Position numbers and translations under genes: made by a program
DNA from: Weizmannia acidilactici
Lineage (GTDB): Bacteria > Bacillota > Bacilli > Bacillales > Bacillaceae_C
NCBI RefSeq assembly: GCF_008974185.1
Contig: NZ_BKZP01000007.1
Coordinates: 1 to 64,000 of the forward strand
Length of the DNA stretch: 64,000 bases
Direction: 5' to 3'
Notes under the pieces: model-generated
What the model was told of the DNA's origin: nothing
Seen by the model: the letters and a program-made list of their open reading frames with translations, nothing else
Databases searched by the model: none
In this document: one piece after another, positions 27,679-35,822 of the stretch
Layout of the letters: every line of letters starts with the position of its first letter
How positions within the stretch are numbered: position 1 is the first letter of the stretch

Positions 27679-27739
27679 ATGACCGCGAAATTGCTTTGCT
27701 TAGCAGGCAAGTTGCAAAGCCTCTATCATCCACGGTCAT
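27679..27739 (-). other. Intercistronic nested hairpin between mobA and moeA
   Basis: ATGACCG (27679-27685) pairs with CGGTCAT (27733-27739), and inside it GCTTTGC (27693-27699) pairs with GCAAAGC (27714-27720). The outer arm covers the mobA stop codon. No T tract follows, so this is more likely an mRNA processing or stability element than a terminator. Confidence 0.5.
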
Positions 27740-28296
27740 TTTAAATCATCTTTTGTATTGATATTGGCAAACCATTTTTTCTGCTCAAAATCTATTATTT
27801 TCACTCGGCAGTCTTCAAAAAGGCTACGCATGCTTAAATTGCCTGTGTCCAGTTTTGCGCGGATTTTCTCTTTCGCCCGCCTGTGAAAGACGGAAATGAG
27901 CGGCTGGAGCCTTCCGCCCGCACGAGAGACAATCACATCCCATTCCGGAGCCCTCTGCGCTAGGAGTTTTTCGATCACACTTTGTTTGATCCATGGTGTA
28001 TCACACGGCAAAACGGCGTACCATTCCGCATCGATTTCCGTCATTGCCGAATAAATCCCGGCAAGCGGGCCTTTCCCACGATACTGCGGGAGATCGAAAA
28101 TCACGCAGATGCGTCTGGTCTGAAGGATTTTTACGGCGAGATCGGGCCTCGCCACGATCACGATATCATTCAACCCGGCAAAGGCTTCCACACTGTATGC
28201 GACCATTTCTTTGCCATTTATTTTTGTGAGCGATTTTTCACCGCCAAACCGCCGTGACATCCCGCCGGCCAGCACAATCCCTGCCGTTTCTTTCAT
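27736..28296 (-). CDS. mobA: Molybdenum cofactor guanylyltransferase MobA
   Basis: MobA attaches GMP to molybdopterin, making the bis-MGD form used by formate dehydrogenases and nitrate reductases. The N-terminal nucleotidyltransferase motif GIVLAGGMSRRFGGEKSL and PLAGIYSAM and LPCDTPW segments are present in 186 residues. The start ATG 28296 shares one base with the moaB TAA stop. Its presence shows that the intended enzymes belong to the DMSO reductase family. Confidence 0.94.
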   Translation of the reverse strand: MKETAGIVLAGGMSRRFGGEKSLTKINGKEMVAYSVEAFAGLNDIVIVARPDLAVKILQTRRICVIFDLPQYRGKGPLAGIYSAMTEIDAEWYAVLPCDTPWIKQSVIEKLLAQRAPEWDVIVSRAGGRLQPLISVFHRRAKEKIRAKLDTGNLSMRSLFEDCRVKIIDFEQKKWFANINTKDDLK

Positions 28297-28793
28297 TACC
28301 GGTTGAGCTCCCACACAATATGTTTTAATTCCGGCAAAATCAATTTTTTCATGGCAAGGGAAACAGCGTTGCTGGACCCCGGCATGCAGAACACCACTTT
28401 TTTGCCGATCGTACCGGCGAGGGCTTTGCTGAGCATCGAAGCGCTTCCGATCTCCTCATAGCTTAAGTAGCGGAATAATTCCCCGAAGCCCGGCATCTCC
28501 CTATCCAGCAGTGTGCGGACAGTTTCTACCGTTATATCCCTGTTTGTAAAACCGGTTCCGCCGTTTAATAATACGGCATTGACATTTTCAGCCGCCGATT
28601 GCACAGCCGGGCGGATTTCCGCCGCCTCATCTCTTACAATACAATATTCAACCGCTTCGATTCCCTCCTGCTTTAATAAATCCATGATCAACTTCCCGCT
28701 TTTATCAGTTTCTTCCGTCCGTGTATCCGAAACGGTAATGACCTTGCAAAAAACTGGGATATTAGCTTTATGTTTATGTTCTTTCGTGCTCAA
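28296..28793 (-). CDS. moaB: Molybdopterin adenylyltransferase MoaB (TTG start)
   Basis: MoaB-type proteins adenylate molybdopterin before molybdenum insertion. The 165-residue product has ITVSDTRTEETDKSG, NGGTGFTNRDITVE and PGSSNAVSLAM, the MoCF fold signature. The reading frame extends far upstream inside moaA, but GGGGGG followed 7 bases later by TTG 28793 gives a start 4 bases after the moaA stop and a normal MoaB length. Confidence 0.9.
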   Translation of the reverse strand: MSTKEHKHKANIPVFCKVITVSDTRTEETDKSGKLIMDLLKQEGIEAVEYCIVRDEAAEIRPAVQSAAENVNAVLLNGGTGFTNRDITVETVRTLLDREMPGFGELFRYLSYEEIGSASMLSKALAGTIGKKVVFCMPGSSNAVSLAMKKLILPELKHIVWELNR

Positions 28794-28797
28794 CGTT

Positions 28798-29799
28798 TTA
28801 CCCCCCAATATACGACATTTCAATCCGCTTCCCCTTGTAGGTCGGATTTTTCCCTCTTTCCTGCGAATACCGGTCGCATCGGACATCCCAGACACACTTA
28901 ATCTGTGCGGCCAGCTCCTCATCGCTGGCGCCATTCCGCATTGATGAAAGCAGGTCAGTCCCTCTTGCAGCAAATAAGCAAGTATAGATTTTCCCGTCCG
29001 CGGACAGCCGGCAGCGCGTGCAGTCCCCGCAGAATGGCTGTGATACGGAAGAAATAAACCCGACTTCGATATCCGTCCCCACATAACGGCAGCGTTTTGC
29101 GACCTCGCCGTAATAATTTTCTTTTAACGGTTCAAGCGGCATTTCCTTGGAGATCATGTTGTAAATTTCTTTGCTGGTAACCACTTCATCCAGCTTCCAA
29201 CCGTTCAGGGATCCGACATCCATAAATTCAATGAAGCGGAGGGTGATCCCTTTTTCTTTAAAATAAGCGGCCATCGGCAAAATTTGCGAATCATTCATGC
29301 CCCTTTTAACGACCATATTGACCTTTACTTTCATCCCTTGCCGGACGGCTTCATCCATTCCTTCTAAAATTCTCGATGATTTTGCCCCGACGCCGTTAAT
29401 GGCGGCAAAAACTTCATCATCAAGAGCATCCAGGCTAACATTGATGCGTTTCAAGCCTGCTTTTTTTAAAGACGCGGCATATCTTTTTAAAAGAAAGCCG
29501 TTCGTTGTCATCGACAAATCTTCAAGTCCTTCGATGTTGTCAAGCATGCCCACAAGCTGATCGATATCTTTCCGTAACAAAGGCTCGCCACCCGTTAAGC
29601 GGATTTTCCGTACACCCAATGAAACGAAAAGTTTCGCGAGGCGTACGATCTCTTCGAATGTCATCAACTCGGACCGTTTCATAAAACAATATTTCTGTCC
29701 TTCGTCAGCAGGCATGCAGTAAGTACAGCGGAAATTACAGCGGTCCGTCACCGAAATCCTTAAATCCAAAAGCGGCCGGTTCAGCATATCGGTCAGCAT
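28798..29799 (-). CDS. moaA: GTP 3',8-cyclase MoaA (radical SAM)
   Basis: MoaA opens cofactor synthesis by rearranging GTP. The radical-SAM cluster CNFRCTYC is at about 22-29, followed by TGGEPLLRKDI, and the second 4Fe-4S site CGDCTRCR-x-CL near the C-terminus. The 333-residue length is typical, though the protein ends in MSYIGG with the expected terminal Gly-Gly used for activity. It is first in a nine-gene operon and carries an FNR box and promoter directly upstream. Confidence 0.96.
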   Translation of the reverse strand: MLTDMLNRPLLDLRISVTDRCNFRCTYCMPADEGQKYCFMKRSELMTFEEIVRLAKLFVSLGVRKIRLTGGEPLLRKDIDQLVGMLDNIEGLEDLSMTTNGFLLKRYAASLKKAGLKRINVSLDALDDEVFAAINGVGAKSSRILEGMDEAVRQGMKVKVNMVVKRGMNDSQILPMAAYFKEKGITLRFIEFMDVGSLNGWKLDEVVTSKEIYNMISKEMPLEPLKENYYGEVAKRCRYVGTDIEVGFISSVSQPFCGDCTRCRLSADGKIYTCLFAARGTDLLSSMRNGASDEELAAQIKCVWDVRCDRYSQERGKNPTYKGKRIEMSYIGG

Positions 29800-29833
29800 G
29801 TTTGTCTACATCTCCATTTTAAATTCTATTTCC

Positions 29834-29877
29834 ATGTTACAAAAGTCAGGAATGGCAATAATGTGATGCACGTCACA
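29834..29877 (-). promoter_or_regulatory. FNR box and -10 in front of moaA
   Basis: TGTGATGCACGTCACA (29862-29877) is a perfect TGTGA-N6-TCACA palindrome. Minus strand TAACAT (29834-29839) can act as -10; the box centre is then about 40-41 bp upstream of the start site, the spacing of Fnr-activated promoters in B. subtilis. Fnr itself is broken in this window. Confidence 0.78.
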
Positions 29878-29900
29878 TTTTTTAAAAATTCACCAAAAGT

Positions 29901-30923
29901 TCAAGATAACCTCATGAGATGTTCTTTCGGTAACACCAGCTTCTTTTCCCCGCTTAAAACGGACCCGATCTCCCGCGGCGAAACGAAAGCCTCTACGGTA
30001 AACCACGGTGTTTCCACAGTGACAAGACAATTTTCAATCCCTTGGTGTATGGCCGTGACACGATAGTCAAAAGCATTTTCATCCGCATTGTCCGCAAATT
30101 CAATATAATGGGCATGGATACCGAGATAACGGGCTTCCTTCCCTATTCCGACCGCAATCCGCGCGCCGCCGATGGTGCAAAACGATCCCCCGCTCCTGTC
30201 AACTCTCAAAATATTCCGGCATCCGATAATCTTGGCCGCCACCGCTGACTCTGGCCTTGTGATCACATCTTGTTTCGGCCCGGCCTGGAGTACTTTCCCG
30301 TTTCCGTACAAAATGAAGTGGTCGCATAAGAGATTAGCCTCTTCCAAATTATGGGTAACCAATAGAACGGTGCCGCCAAAATTTTCTTTGAGAAACGATA
30401 AAAACTCATTCATCAAATACTGCTTCGTGTCGGGATCCACCGCCGAAAAAGGTTCATCCAGCAGCAGGCAGTCCGGTTCCCGGATGAGCGTCCTTGCAAG
30501 TGCCACACGCTGCTGCTGCCCGCCTGACAGCTCATTCGGATAACAGTTTTCATACCCTTCCAATTTGATCTTTTTTAAAAAAGCAGCCGTTTTCTCTTCT
30601 ATTTCCTTTTTTGTCCTACCTTTTAAACCAAATGCGAGATTTTGTTTAACGGTTAAATGCGGAAAAAGCGCATAATGCTGGAACATATACCCCGCTTTAC
30701 GGAACCGTGTTTTGACTCGGATGTTTTTTTCCCGATCAAAAATCACCCTGCCGTTTACTTCAATATGGCCGGCATCGGGATTTTTAAGCCCGGCAATGCA
30801 TTGCAGCGTTAAACTTTTGCCGCTTCCGGACGGGCCTAAAATGCCGGTAATGCCGGGTAGTGCCTGAAAATCAACATCAAGCGCAAAACGTGGCAATGTT
30901 TTTTTAATCTTTACGAGCAGCAT
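29901..30923 (-). CDS. modC: Molybdate ABC transporter ATP-binding protein ModC
   Basis: ModC powers molybdate import. The 340-residue protein shows Walker A GPSGSGKS, the Q-loop, LSGGQQQRVALAR signature and LLLDEPFSAVD, followed by a C-terminal TOBE/MOP-like domain (about 280-340) expected to bind oxyanion. Start ATG 30923 follows GAGGTG and overlaps modB by 20 bp. The last gene of modABC, it runs directly toward the moaA promoter; no clear terminator lies between. Confidence 0.93.
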   Translation of the reverse strand: MLLVKIKKTLPRFALDVDFQALPGITGILGPSGSGKSLTLQCIAGLKNPDAGHIEVNGRVIFDREKNIRVKTRFRKAGYMFQHYALFPHLTVKQNLAFGLKGRTKKEIEEKTAAFLKKIKLEGYENCYPNELSGGQQQRVALARTLIREPDCLLLDEPFSAVDPDTKQYLMNEFLSFLKENFGGTVLLVTHNLEEANLLCDHFILYGNGKVLQAGPKQDVITRPESAVAAKIIGCRNILRVDRSGGSFCTIGGARIAVGIGKEARYLGIHAHYIEFADNADENAFDYRVTAIHQGIENCLVTVETPWFTVEAFVSPREIGSVLSGEKKLVLPKEHLMRLS

Positions 30924-31602
30924 GCCTGTCTTCACCTCTGATTACCCGTTTTTCAAGCCGCTTGATCCCGTATAAAATGGCGACGGACAAAACCGTCATG
31001 ATGATCACGAGGAGATCAGCCGTACGTGTATCTCCGTTCATCAGGGCATCATAAATGGCAATAGACATGGTTTCCGTCTGGTTGGGAATACTGCCGGCAA
31101 CCATTAATGTCGCACCGAAATCCCCGAGCGCGCGTGCAAATACAAGCATCATACCGCTCGTCAAACCCCTCCATGATAAAGGGATGACAACGGAAAAAAA
31201 TAAATTCCATTCCGAGCGCCCGAGCACTCGGGCGGCATGAAGGAGATCCTCATCAATGCCGGCAAAAGCCGTCCGCGCCGATTGAATAAAAAAAGGAATG
31301 GAAACGGCCAGAGCGGCGATGACCGCCCCTGTTTGCGTAAAAACAACCGTGATCCCGAAATGCTGTTCGAGAAAACGGCCGACCGCACTCTGCCTACCTA
31401 GAAAAATAAGCAAATAATAGCCGAGGACGGTCGGCGGCAGTACGATCGGCAATGTCAGCAGCGCATCCGTAAAATCTGCCAGTTTCCCTTTCGACCTGCT
31501 TAAATAATAAGCCGCCGGCAGCCCCAAAACCAGGGAAAAAACGGTTGCCAGCAATGCAACTTTAAAAGATAAGTAGATCGGGAAAAAGTTGAGGTGCGCC
31601 AC
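30904..31602 (-). CDS. modB: Molybdate ABC transporter permease ModB (GTG start)
   Basis: ModB is the membrane channel of the molybdate importer. The 232-residue protein has about five membrane segments and the permease EAA-type loop GIDEDLLHAARVLGRSEW...VIPLSWRG. GTG 31602 lies 4 bases after the modA stop, with GAGGGG upstream. Confidence 0.94.
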   Translation of the reverse strand: MAHLNFFPIYLSFKVALLATVFSLVLGLPAAYYLSRSKGKLADFTDALLTLPIVLPPTVLGYYLLIFLGRQSAVGRFLEQHFGITVVFTQTGAVIAALAVSIPFFIQSARTAFAGIDEDLLHAARVLGRSEWNLFFSVVIPLSWRGLTSGMMLVFARALGDFGATLMVAGSIPNQTETMSIAIYDALMNGDTRTADLLVIIMTVLSVAILYGIKRLEKRVIRGEDRHAARKD

Positions 31603-31605
31603 CCT

Positions 31606-32388
31606 TTACTGCCCCTCAGGTACCGTGTAGCCGTATTGTTTCATGATTTTTTGCCCGCTTTTGCTTGTTAAAAAGCTGGTGAATTTCCGTGCCGCATCCT
31701 GTTTTTCGGAGCTTTTGACAACAGCTGCCGTCTGCTTCAGCGGATCATACAGGCTGCTTGCGATGTTTTGAACCTTCATGTTCTCCCCCTGCACAAGGGA
31801 AAGGGAAACGATCCCGGCTTCAGTATTGCCGGATTGGACATATGTGAGCGTATCCGAAATGTTTTTTGCATAGACCAATTTTGATTTTACCTTGTTCCAA
31901 ATGCCGGCTTTTTGGAGCGCCTGTCTCGCAGCCATTCCATACGGAGCGGTTTTGGGATTTGCAATCGCAATTTTTTTCACTTTAGGTTTTGTAAGATCAT
32001 CCAGCCCATTAATGGAAAGCGAACGGTTTTTATTTGTTGCGATGCCGATTTTCCCGTACGCATAAACGGTTTTCGTGCCTGAGGCGATCAGGTTTTTATC
32101 CGCCAGTTGGTTGACATAATCGGCATTAGCCGCTGCAAAGACATCATACGGCGCGCCGTTTTCAATTTGCTGTTCCAATTCGCCGGACGCCGCGAAAATA
32201 AACTTCACTTTGATGCCGGTCTGCTTTTCAAACTGTTTGCCGATTTTCTGGAAAGATTTTGCTAAATCGGAAGCTGCTGCCACATTGATTTCCACCGGTT
32301 TTGATTCCTTTTTCCCGGAGGCACTTTTCCCCGCCGAACACCCTGCAAGCAGCAAGATGCAAAGCAGTGCTAAACTTAATTTTTTCAT
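31606..32388 (-). CDS. modA: Molybdate-binding lipoprotein ModA
   Basis: ModA captures molybdate outside the membrane. The signal peptide ends in the lipobox LLAGC (Cys at about 17), so the protein is lipid-anchored. The mature part shows the ModA features VAAASDLAKSFQKI, FAASGELEQQIENGAPYDVF and NPKTAPYG across 260 residues. AGGTG precedes ATG 32388. It is first in the modABC operon with a clear promoter. Confidence 0.94.
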   Translation of the reverse strand: MKKLSLALLCILLLAGCSAGKSASGKKESKPVEINVAAASDLAKSFQKIGKQFEKQTGIKVKFIFAASGELEQQIENGAPYDVFAAANADYVNQLADKNLIASGTKTVYAYGKIGIATNKNRSLSINGLDDLTKPKVKKIAIANPKTAPYGMAARQALQKAGIWNKVKSKLVYAKNISDTLTYVQSGNTEAGIVSLSLVQGENMKVQNIASSLYDPLKQTAAVVKSSEKQDAARKFTSFLTSKSGQKIMKQYGYTVPEGQ

Positions 32389-32429
32389 CTAAATCACCTA
32401 TTCCAAAACTCTACTTTATTGTGAAAAAA

Positions 32430-32477
32430 TGATATGTATTTATCATTTATCATAGCAGATTTAATTTTCATTCTCAA
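32430..32477 (-). promoter_or_regulatory. modA promoter with an operator-like repeat at the start site
   Basis: Minus strand TTGAGA (32472-32477), 17 bp, TATGAT (32449-32454). Immediately downstream TGATAAATACATATCA (32430-32445) is a TGATA/TATCA dyad, and TGATAAA is repeated directly across the -10. A repressor could bind here; none is identified. Confidence 0.65.
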
Positions 32478-32534
32478 TTTTTTGGTACACCTGAAAATTT
32501 TACCACTTATGCCGATTACAATACCTTTTCCTAT

Positions 32535-32569
32535 CAAAAAACCGGGCAGCGCAACAGCTGTCCCGGTTC
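32535..32569 (-). terminator. Terminator of acsA
   Basis: Minus strand AACCGGGaCAGC...GCgCTGcCCGGTT is followed by TTTTTTG, shortly after the acsA stop. Confidence 0.85.
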
Positions 32570-32574
32570 TAACC

Positions 32575-34293
32575 TCAATCTTCCATTGTCGACAAATCAC
32601 CGGCCGGCAGGTTCAATTCCCAAGCCTTCAGCACGCGGCGCATAATTTTCCCGCTTCGTGTTTTCGGCAGTTTTTCGCAAAACTCAATTTCCCTCGGGGC
32701 GGCATGGGCGGCAAGGCCTTTTTTCACGAACTGGCGGATCTCTTCCTTCAGCTCATTCGACGGTTCGTACCCGCCCCTTAGGGCGATAAACGCTTTAATG
32801 ATTTCCCCGCGCACAGGATCCGGCTTGCCGATCACGCCCGCTTCAGCAACAGCCGGGTGTTCGATCAATTTGCTTTCGACTTCAAACGGCCCGACCCGTT
32901 CACCGGAAGTCATGATGACATCATCGACACGGCCCTGGAACCAGAAATAGCCATCCTCATCCATGTAGGCCGAATCCCCGGAAACATACCAGCCGTTCGG
33001 GAAAAAGTAAGATTCATATTTTTGCGGGTTGTTCCAAATCGCTGCCATCATCGAAGGCCAGCCTTTTTTAATGGCGAGATTACCCATCCGGTTCGGCGGG
33101 AGTTCATTGCCTTGGTCATCTACAATCGCCACTTTGATGCCCGGGAACGGTTTCCCCATCGAGCCCGGTTTGATGTCCATACACGGGTAGTTGCAGATCA
33201 GCTGCGCGCCGGTTTCTGTCATCCACCATGTATCATGGATGCGCAGCCCAAAAACTTCATTTCCCCAGCGGATGACTTCCGGGTTCAGCGGCTCGCCGAC
33301 ACTTAAAATGTGGCGGAGCGTCGAGAGATCGTACTGCCTCACGATTTCATTACCGGCACCCATCAGCATCCGGAATGAAGTCGGTGCACTGTACCAAACC
33401 GTGACGCCAAACTGCTCGATCGTTTTATACCACGCGGCAGGGCTGAAACGGCCACCGACAACGACATTCGTTGCACCGTTCAGCCACGGGGCAAAAATTC
33501 CGTAGGACGTTCCCGTTACCCAGCCCGGGTCGGCCGTGCACCAGTAAATATCATCTTCTTTTAAGTCCAGGACCCATTTTCCGGTTTGGTAATGCTGGAT
33601 CATCGCATTATGGACGTGCAGGACGCCTTTTGGCTTGCCGGTCGATCCGGATGTGTAATGCAGGATAAGCCCGTCGTTTCTGCCCACCCATTCAATATCC
33701 AATTTGTCGGAAGCTTCTTTAAAATATTTCAGAAAATCTAAAAGCTTCCCTTCTTCCCCGACATTTTCCCCGACGACAAAGATCGTTTCGAGCGCCGGAA
33801 GCTGGTCAACCGGAACGCGCCCGACAAGGTCCGGGGTCGTGACGAGGACTTTTGCTTTGCTGTCTTCAAGCCGGTCTTTTACGGCCCCTTCCATGAATGC
33901 TTCAAACAGCGGGCCGACAATTGCACCGAGCTTAATTGCGCCAAGCGTGGCAAAATACAATTCAGGCGAACGCGGCATGAAGATAAAGACGCGGTCACCT
34001 TTTTGGACGCCTGCTTTTTCTTTCAACACATTCGCCGCTTTGTTCGTCAGTTTTTTCATTTCATAGAATGTATATTTCTCGTTGCGTGTGTCACTTAAAT
34101 ACATGAGCGCCACTTTATTTTTGCGGAAGCTTTCCGCATGGCGGTCAATCGCTTCATACGCCATATTGACGCGGCCGGTTTCCGACCATGAAAAATTTTT
34201 CTCCACGTCTTTCCAGCTGAAAGTTTTGTAAGTTTCCTCATAGTTTTTCAGATTATAATCCCCTTGCACCGTTGGTAACGCTTCCAGTTGCAT
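32575..34293 (-). CDS. acsA: Acetyl-CoA synthetase (AMP-forming)
   Basis: AcsA activates acetate to acetyl-CoA through acetyl-AMP. From ATG 34293 the protein is 572 residues, the B. subtilis length, and nearly collinear with it. Motifs are YTSGSTGKPKGV (AMP binding), WWMTETG, and the regulatory acetylation site PKTRSGKIMRR near residue 549. AAGGGGGAT sits 9 bases before ATG 34293; the ATG two codons earlier is too close. It diverges from acuABC, whose products control it by reversible lysine acetylation. Confidence 0.97.
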   Translation of the reverse strand: MQLEALPTVQGDYNLKNYEETYKTFSWKDVEKNFSWSETGRVNMAYEAIDRHAESFRKNKVALMYLSDTRNEKYTFYEMKKLTNKAANVLKEKAGVQKGDRVFIFMPRSPELYFATLGAIKLGAIVGPLFEAFMEGAVKDRLEDSKAKVLVTTPDLVGRVPVDQLPALETIFVVGENVGEEGKLLDFLKYFKEASDKLDIEWVGRNDGLILHYTSGSTGKPKGVLHVHNAMIQHYQTGKWVLDLKEDDIYWCTADPGWVTGTSYGIFAPWLNGATNVVVGGRFSPAAWYKTIEQFGVTVWYSAPTSFRMLMGAGNEIVRQYDLSTLRHILSVGEPLNPEVIRWGNEVFGLRIHDTWWMTETGAQLICNYPCMDIKPGSMGKPFPGIKVAIVDDQGNELPPNRMGNLAIKKGWPSMMAAIWNNPQKYESYFFPNGWYVSGDSAYMDEDGYFWFQGRVDDVIMTSGERVGPFEVESKLIEHPAVAEAGVIGKPDPVRGEIIKAFIALRGGYEPSNELKEEIRQFVKKGLAAHAAPREIEFCEKLPKTRSGKIMRRVLKAWELNLPAGDLSTMED

Positions 34294-34327
34294 GCACATA
34301 TCCCCCTTTGTTTAGATTCATATACCC

Positions 34328-34356
34328 ATTATATATGAAAATCAATTTATTCACAA
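34328..34356 (-). promoter_or_regulatory. Promoter of acsA
   Basis: Minus strand TTGTGA (34351-34356), 17 bp, TATAAT (34328-34333), about 35 bp before the acsA start codon. I found no convincing cre site in the divergent region. Confidence 0.72.
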
Positions 34357-34458
34357 ATTTAATTAAATGGTGTACAAAGTCAACATTTTGAACAATTCGG
34401 GAATATCACTTTCCATGTATTGTTTTTGCCGGAAAAACATGAGATGATGAAGATGCAT

Positions 34459-34476
34459 AATGAATGATCATTCATT
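34459..34476. promoter_or_regulatory. Perfect 18-bp palindrome upstream of acuA
   Basis: AATGAATGATCATTCATT is fully symmetrical and contains TGAATGA/TCATTCA, the half-sites of Gram-positive FadR operators, but without their usual 4-bp spacer. It overlaps CATAAT (34456-34461), a possible -10 for acuABC. Confidence 0.55.
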
Positions 34477-34516
34477 GAATTGTTTTTCTTTTGATTTGTT
34501 TAAGGGATGGTGGAAA

Positions 34517-35149
34517 ATGGAACATAAGAAAACCTATTATTCTAAGGAATTGGAAACAAAAGCCGGGTTGCTTGTGATTGAAGGGCCAATTCCCGGGGAA
34601 AAGCTGGCAAAAATGGAGTTCCATGGAGATTTAAAAGCTTTCCGTCCCGCCCCGAAACAACTTGAAGCGCTGGTTGAAATTGCCGACCTGCCTGAAGGAA
34701 GGATCATCATCGCCCGGGACGGCAATACCGTTGTCGGCTATGTGACATTTTTATATCCGGATCCGCTGGAACGCTGGTCTGAAGGCCATATGGAAAACCT
34801 TCTCGAACTCGGTGCCATCGAAGTCATCCCGAAATACCGGGGAAATGCTGTAGGCAAGCATTTGCTGAAAGTTTCCATGATGGACGATGCGATGGAAGAC
34901 TATATCATTATTACGACGGAATATTACTGGCACTGGGACATGAAAGGAACCGGGCTAAACGTGTGGGAATACCGGAAAATGATGGAAAAAATGATGAGCG
35001 CAGGCGGCCTGAAATGGTTTGCCACCGACGATCCGGAAATTTGCTCGCACCCGGCGAATTGCCTGATGGTGCGGATAGGAAAAAGGGTTGGCCAGGAATC
35101 GATTGAGCAATTCGACCGGATCCGGTTTAAAAACCGGTATATGTATTAA
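34517..35149 (+). CDS. acuA: Protein acetyltransferase AcuA
   Basis: AcuA is a GNAT-family enzyme that acetylates the active-site lysine of AcsA and so switches it off. The 210 residues from ATG 34517 match the B. subtilis length, with GAIEVIPKYRGNAVGKHLLKVS as the acetyl-CoA-binding segment and WHWDMKGTGLNVWEYRKMMEKMM. An earlier in-frame ATG (34460) lies in the palindrome and lacks a ribosome-binding site. It is first in acuABC. Confidence 0.95.
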   Translation: MEHKKTYYSKELETKAGLLVIEGPIPGEKLAKMEFHGDLKAFRPAPKQLEALVEIADLPEGRIIIARDGNTVVGYVTFLYPDPLERWSEGHMENLLELGAIEVIPKYRGNAVGKHLLKVSMMDDAMEDYIIITTEYYWHWDMKGTGLNVWEYRKMMEKMMSAGGLKWFATDDPEICSHPANCLMVRIGKRVGQESIEQFDRIRFKNRYMY

Positions 35150-35174
35150 TTTTACGGCAAAGGGGATGGGAAAC

Positions 35175-35822
35175 ATGATTGTGGAAGAAATTATGCAAAA
35201 AAACGTAAAAACGCTCACACCTAAAAATACCGTACGGGACGCATTGCAATTGATGCAAAAGGAACGGATCCGGCATATACCGCTTGTCGATGGAAACGGC
35301 AAATTGGCGGGTGTCGTTACGGAGCGCGACATTAAAGAAGTGGCGCCCAATCCGTTTTTCCCGAATGAACAAATGGAAAAACTGGCGCTGCCTTTGGAAA
35401 AAATCATGAAAACCAACTTGCTGACAGGGCACCCGCTCGATTTTATCGAAGACATTGCGGCCCTCATGAACGACAACCGCATTGGCTGCCTGCCAATCCT
35501 TGAGCGGGGCAAACTGGTCGGGATCGTCACGGGAACGGATTTGCTCCAGACTTTTGTCGATTTGACTGGCGCCGGGCAGCCAAGCTCGCAAATTGAAATC
35601 CGCGTGCGCAACCGTACGGGCGTCCTCCGGGAAATTACGGAAATTATTTATGAACACCATATCAATATTTTAAGCGTGCTGATCTATCCGGACCGCAAGA
35701 ACCTTGATAACCGCATTCTCGTCTTCCGCGTCAGCACGATGAATCCTGTAACCCTTATTTCGCATTTAAAAGAGGCCGGCTTTGATGTGCTCTGGCCGAA
35801 TATGCCGGGGATGCCGAGATGA
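35175..35822 (+). CDS. acuB: Acetoin utilization protein AcuB (CBS and ACT domains)
   Basis: This 215-residue protein has two CBS repeats (about 1-60 and 75-135, with MQKNVKTLTPKNTVRDAL and DRIGCLPILERGKLVGIVTGTDL-type segments) and a C-terminal ACT-like domain (about 140-215). It probably senses adenine nucleotides or another ligand and modulates the AcuA/AcuC system; its exact role is unsettled even in B. subtilis. ATG 35175 follows AAGGGGATGGG. Its stop overlaps acuC by 4 bp. Confidence 0.93.
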   Translation: MIVEEIMQKNVKTLTPKNTVRDALQLMQKERIRHIPLVDGNGKLAGVVTERDIKEVAPNPFFPNEQMEKLALPLEKIMKTNLLTGHPLDFIEDIAALMNDNRIGCLPILERGKLVGIVTGTDLLQTFVDLTGAGQPSSQIEIRVRNRTGVLREITEIIYEHHINILSVLIYPDRKNLDNRILVFRVSTMNPVTLISHLKEAGFDVLWPNMPGMPR

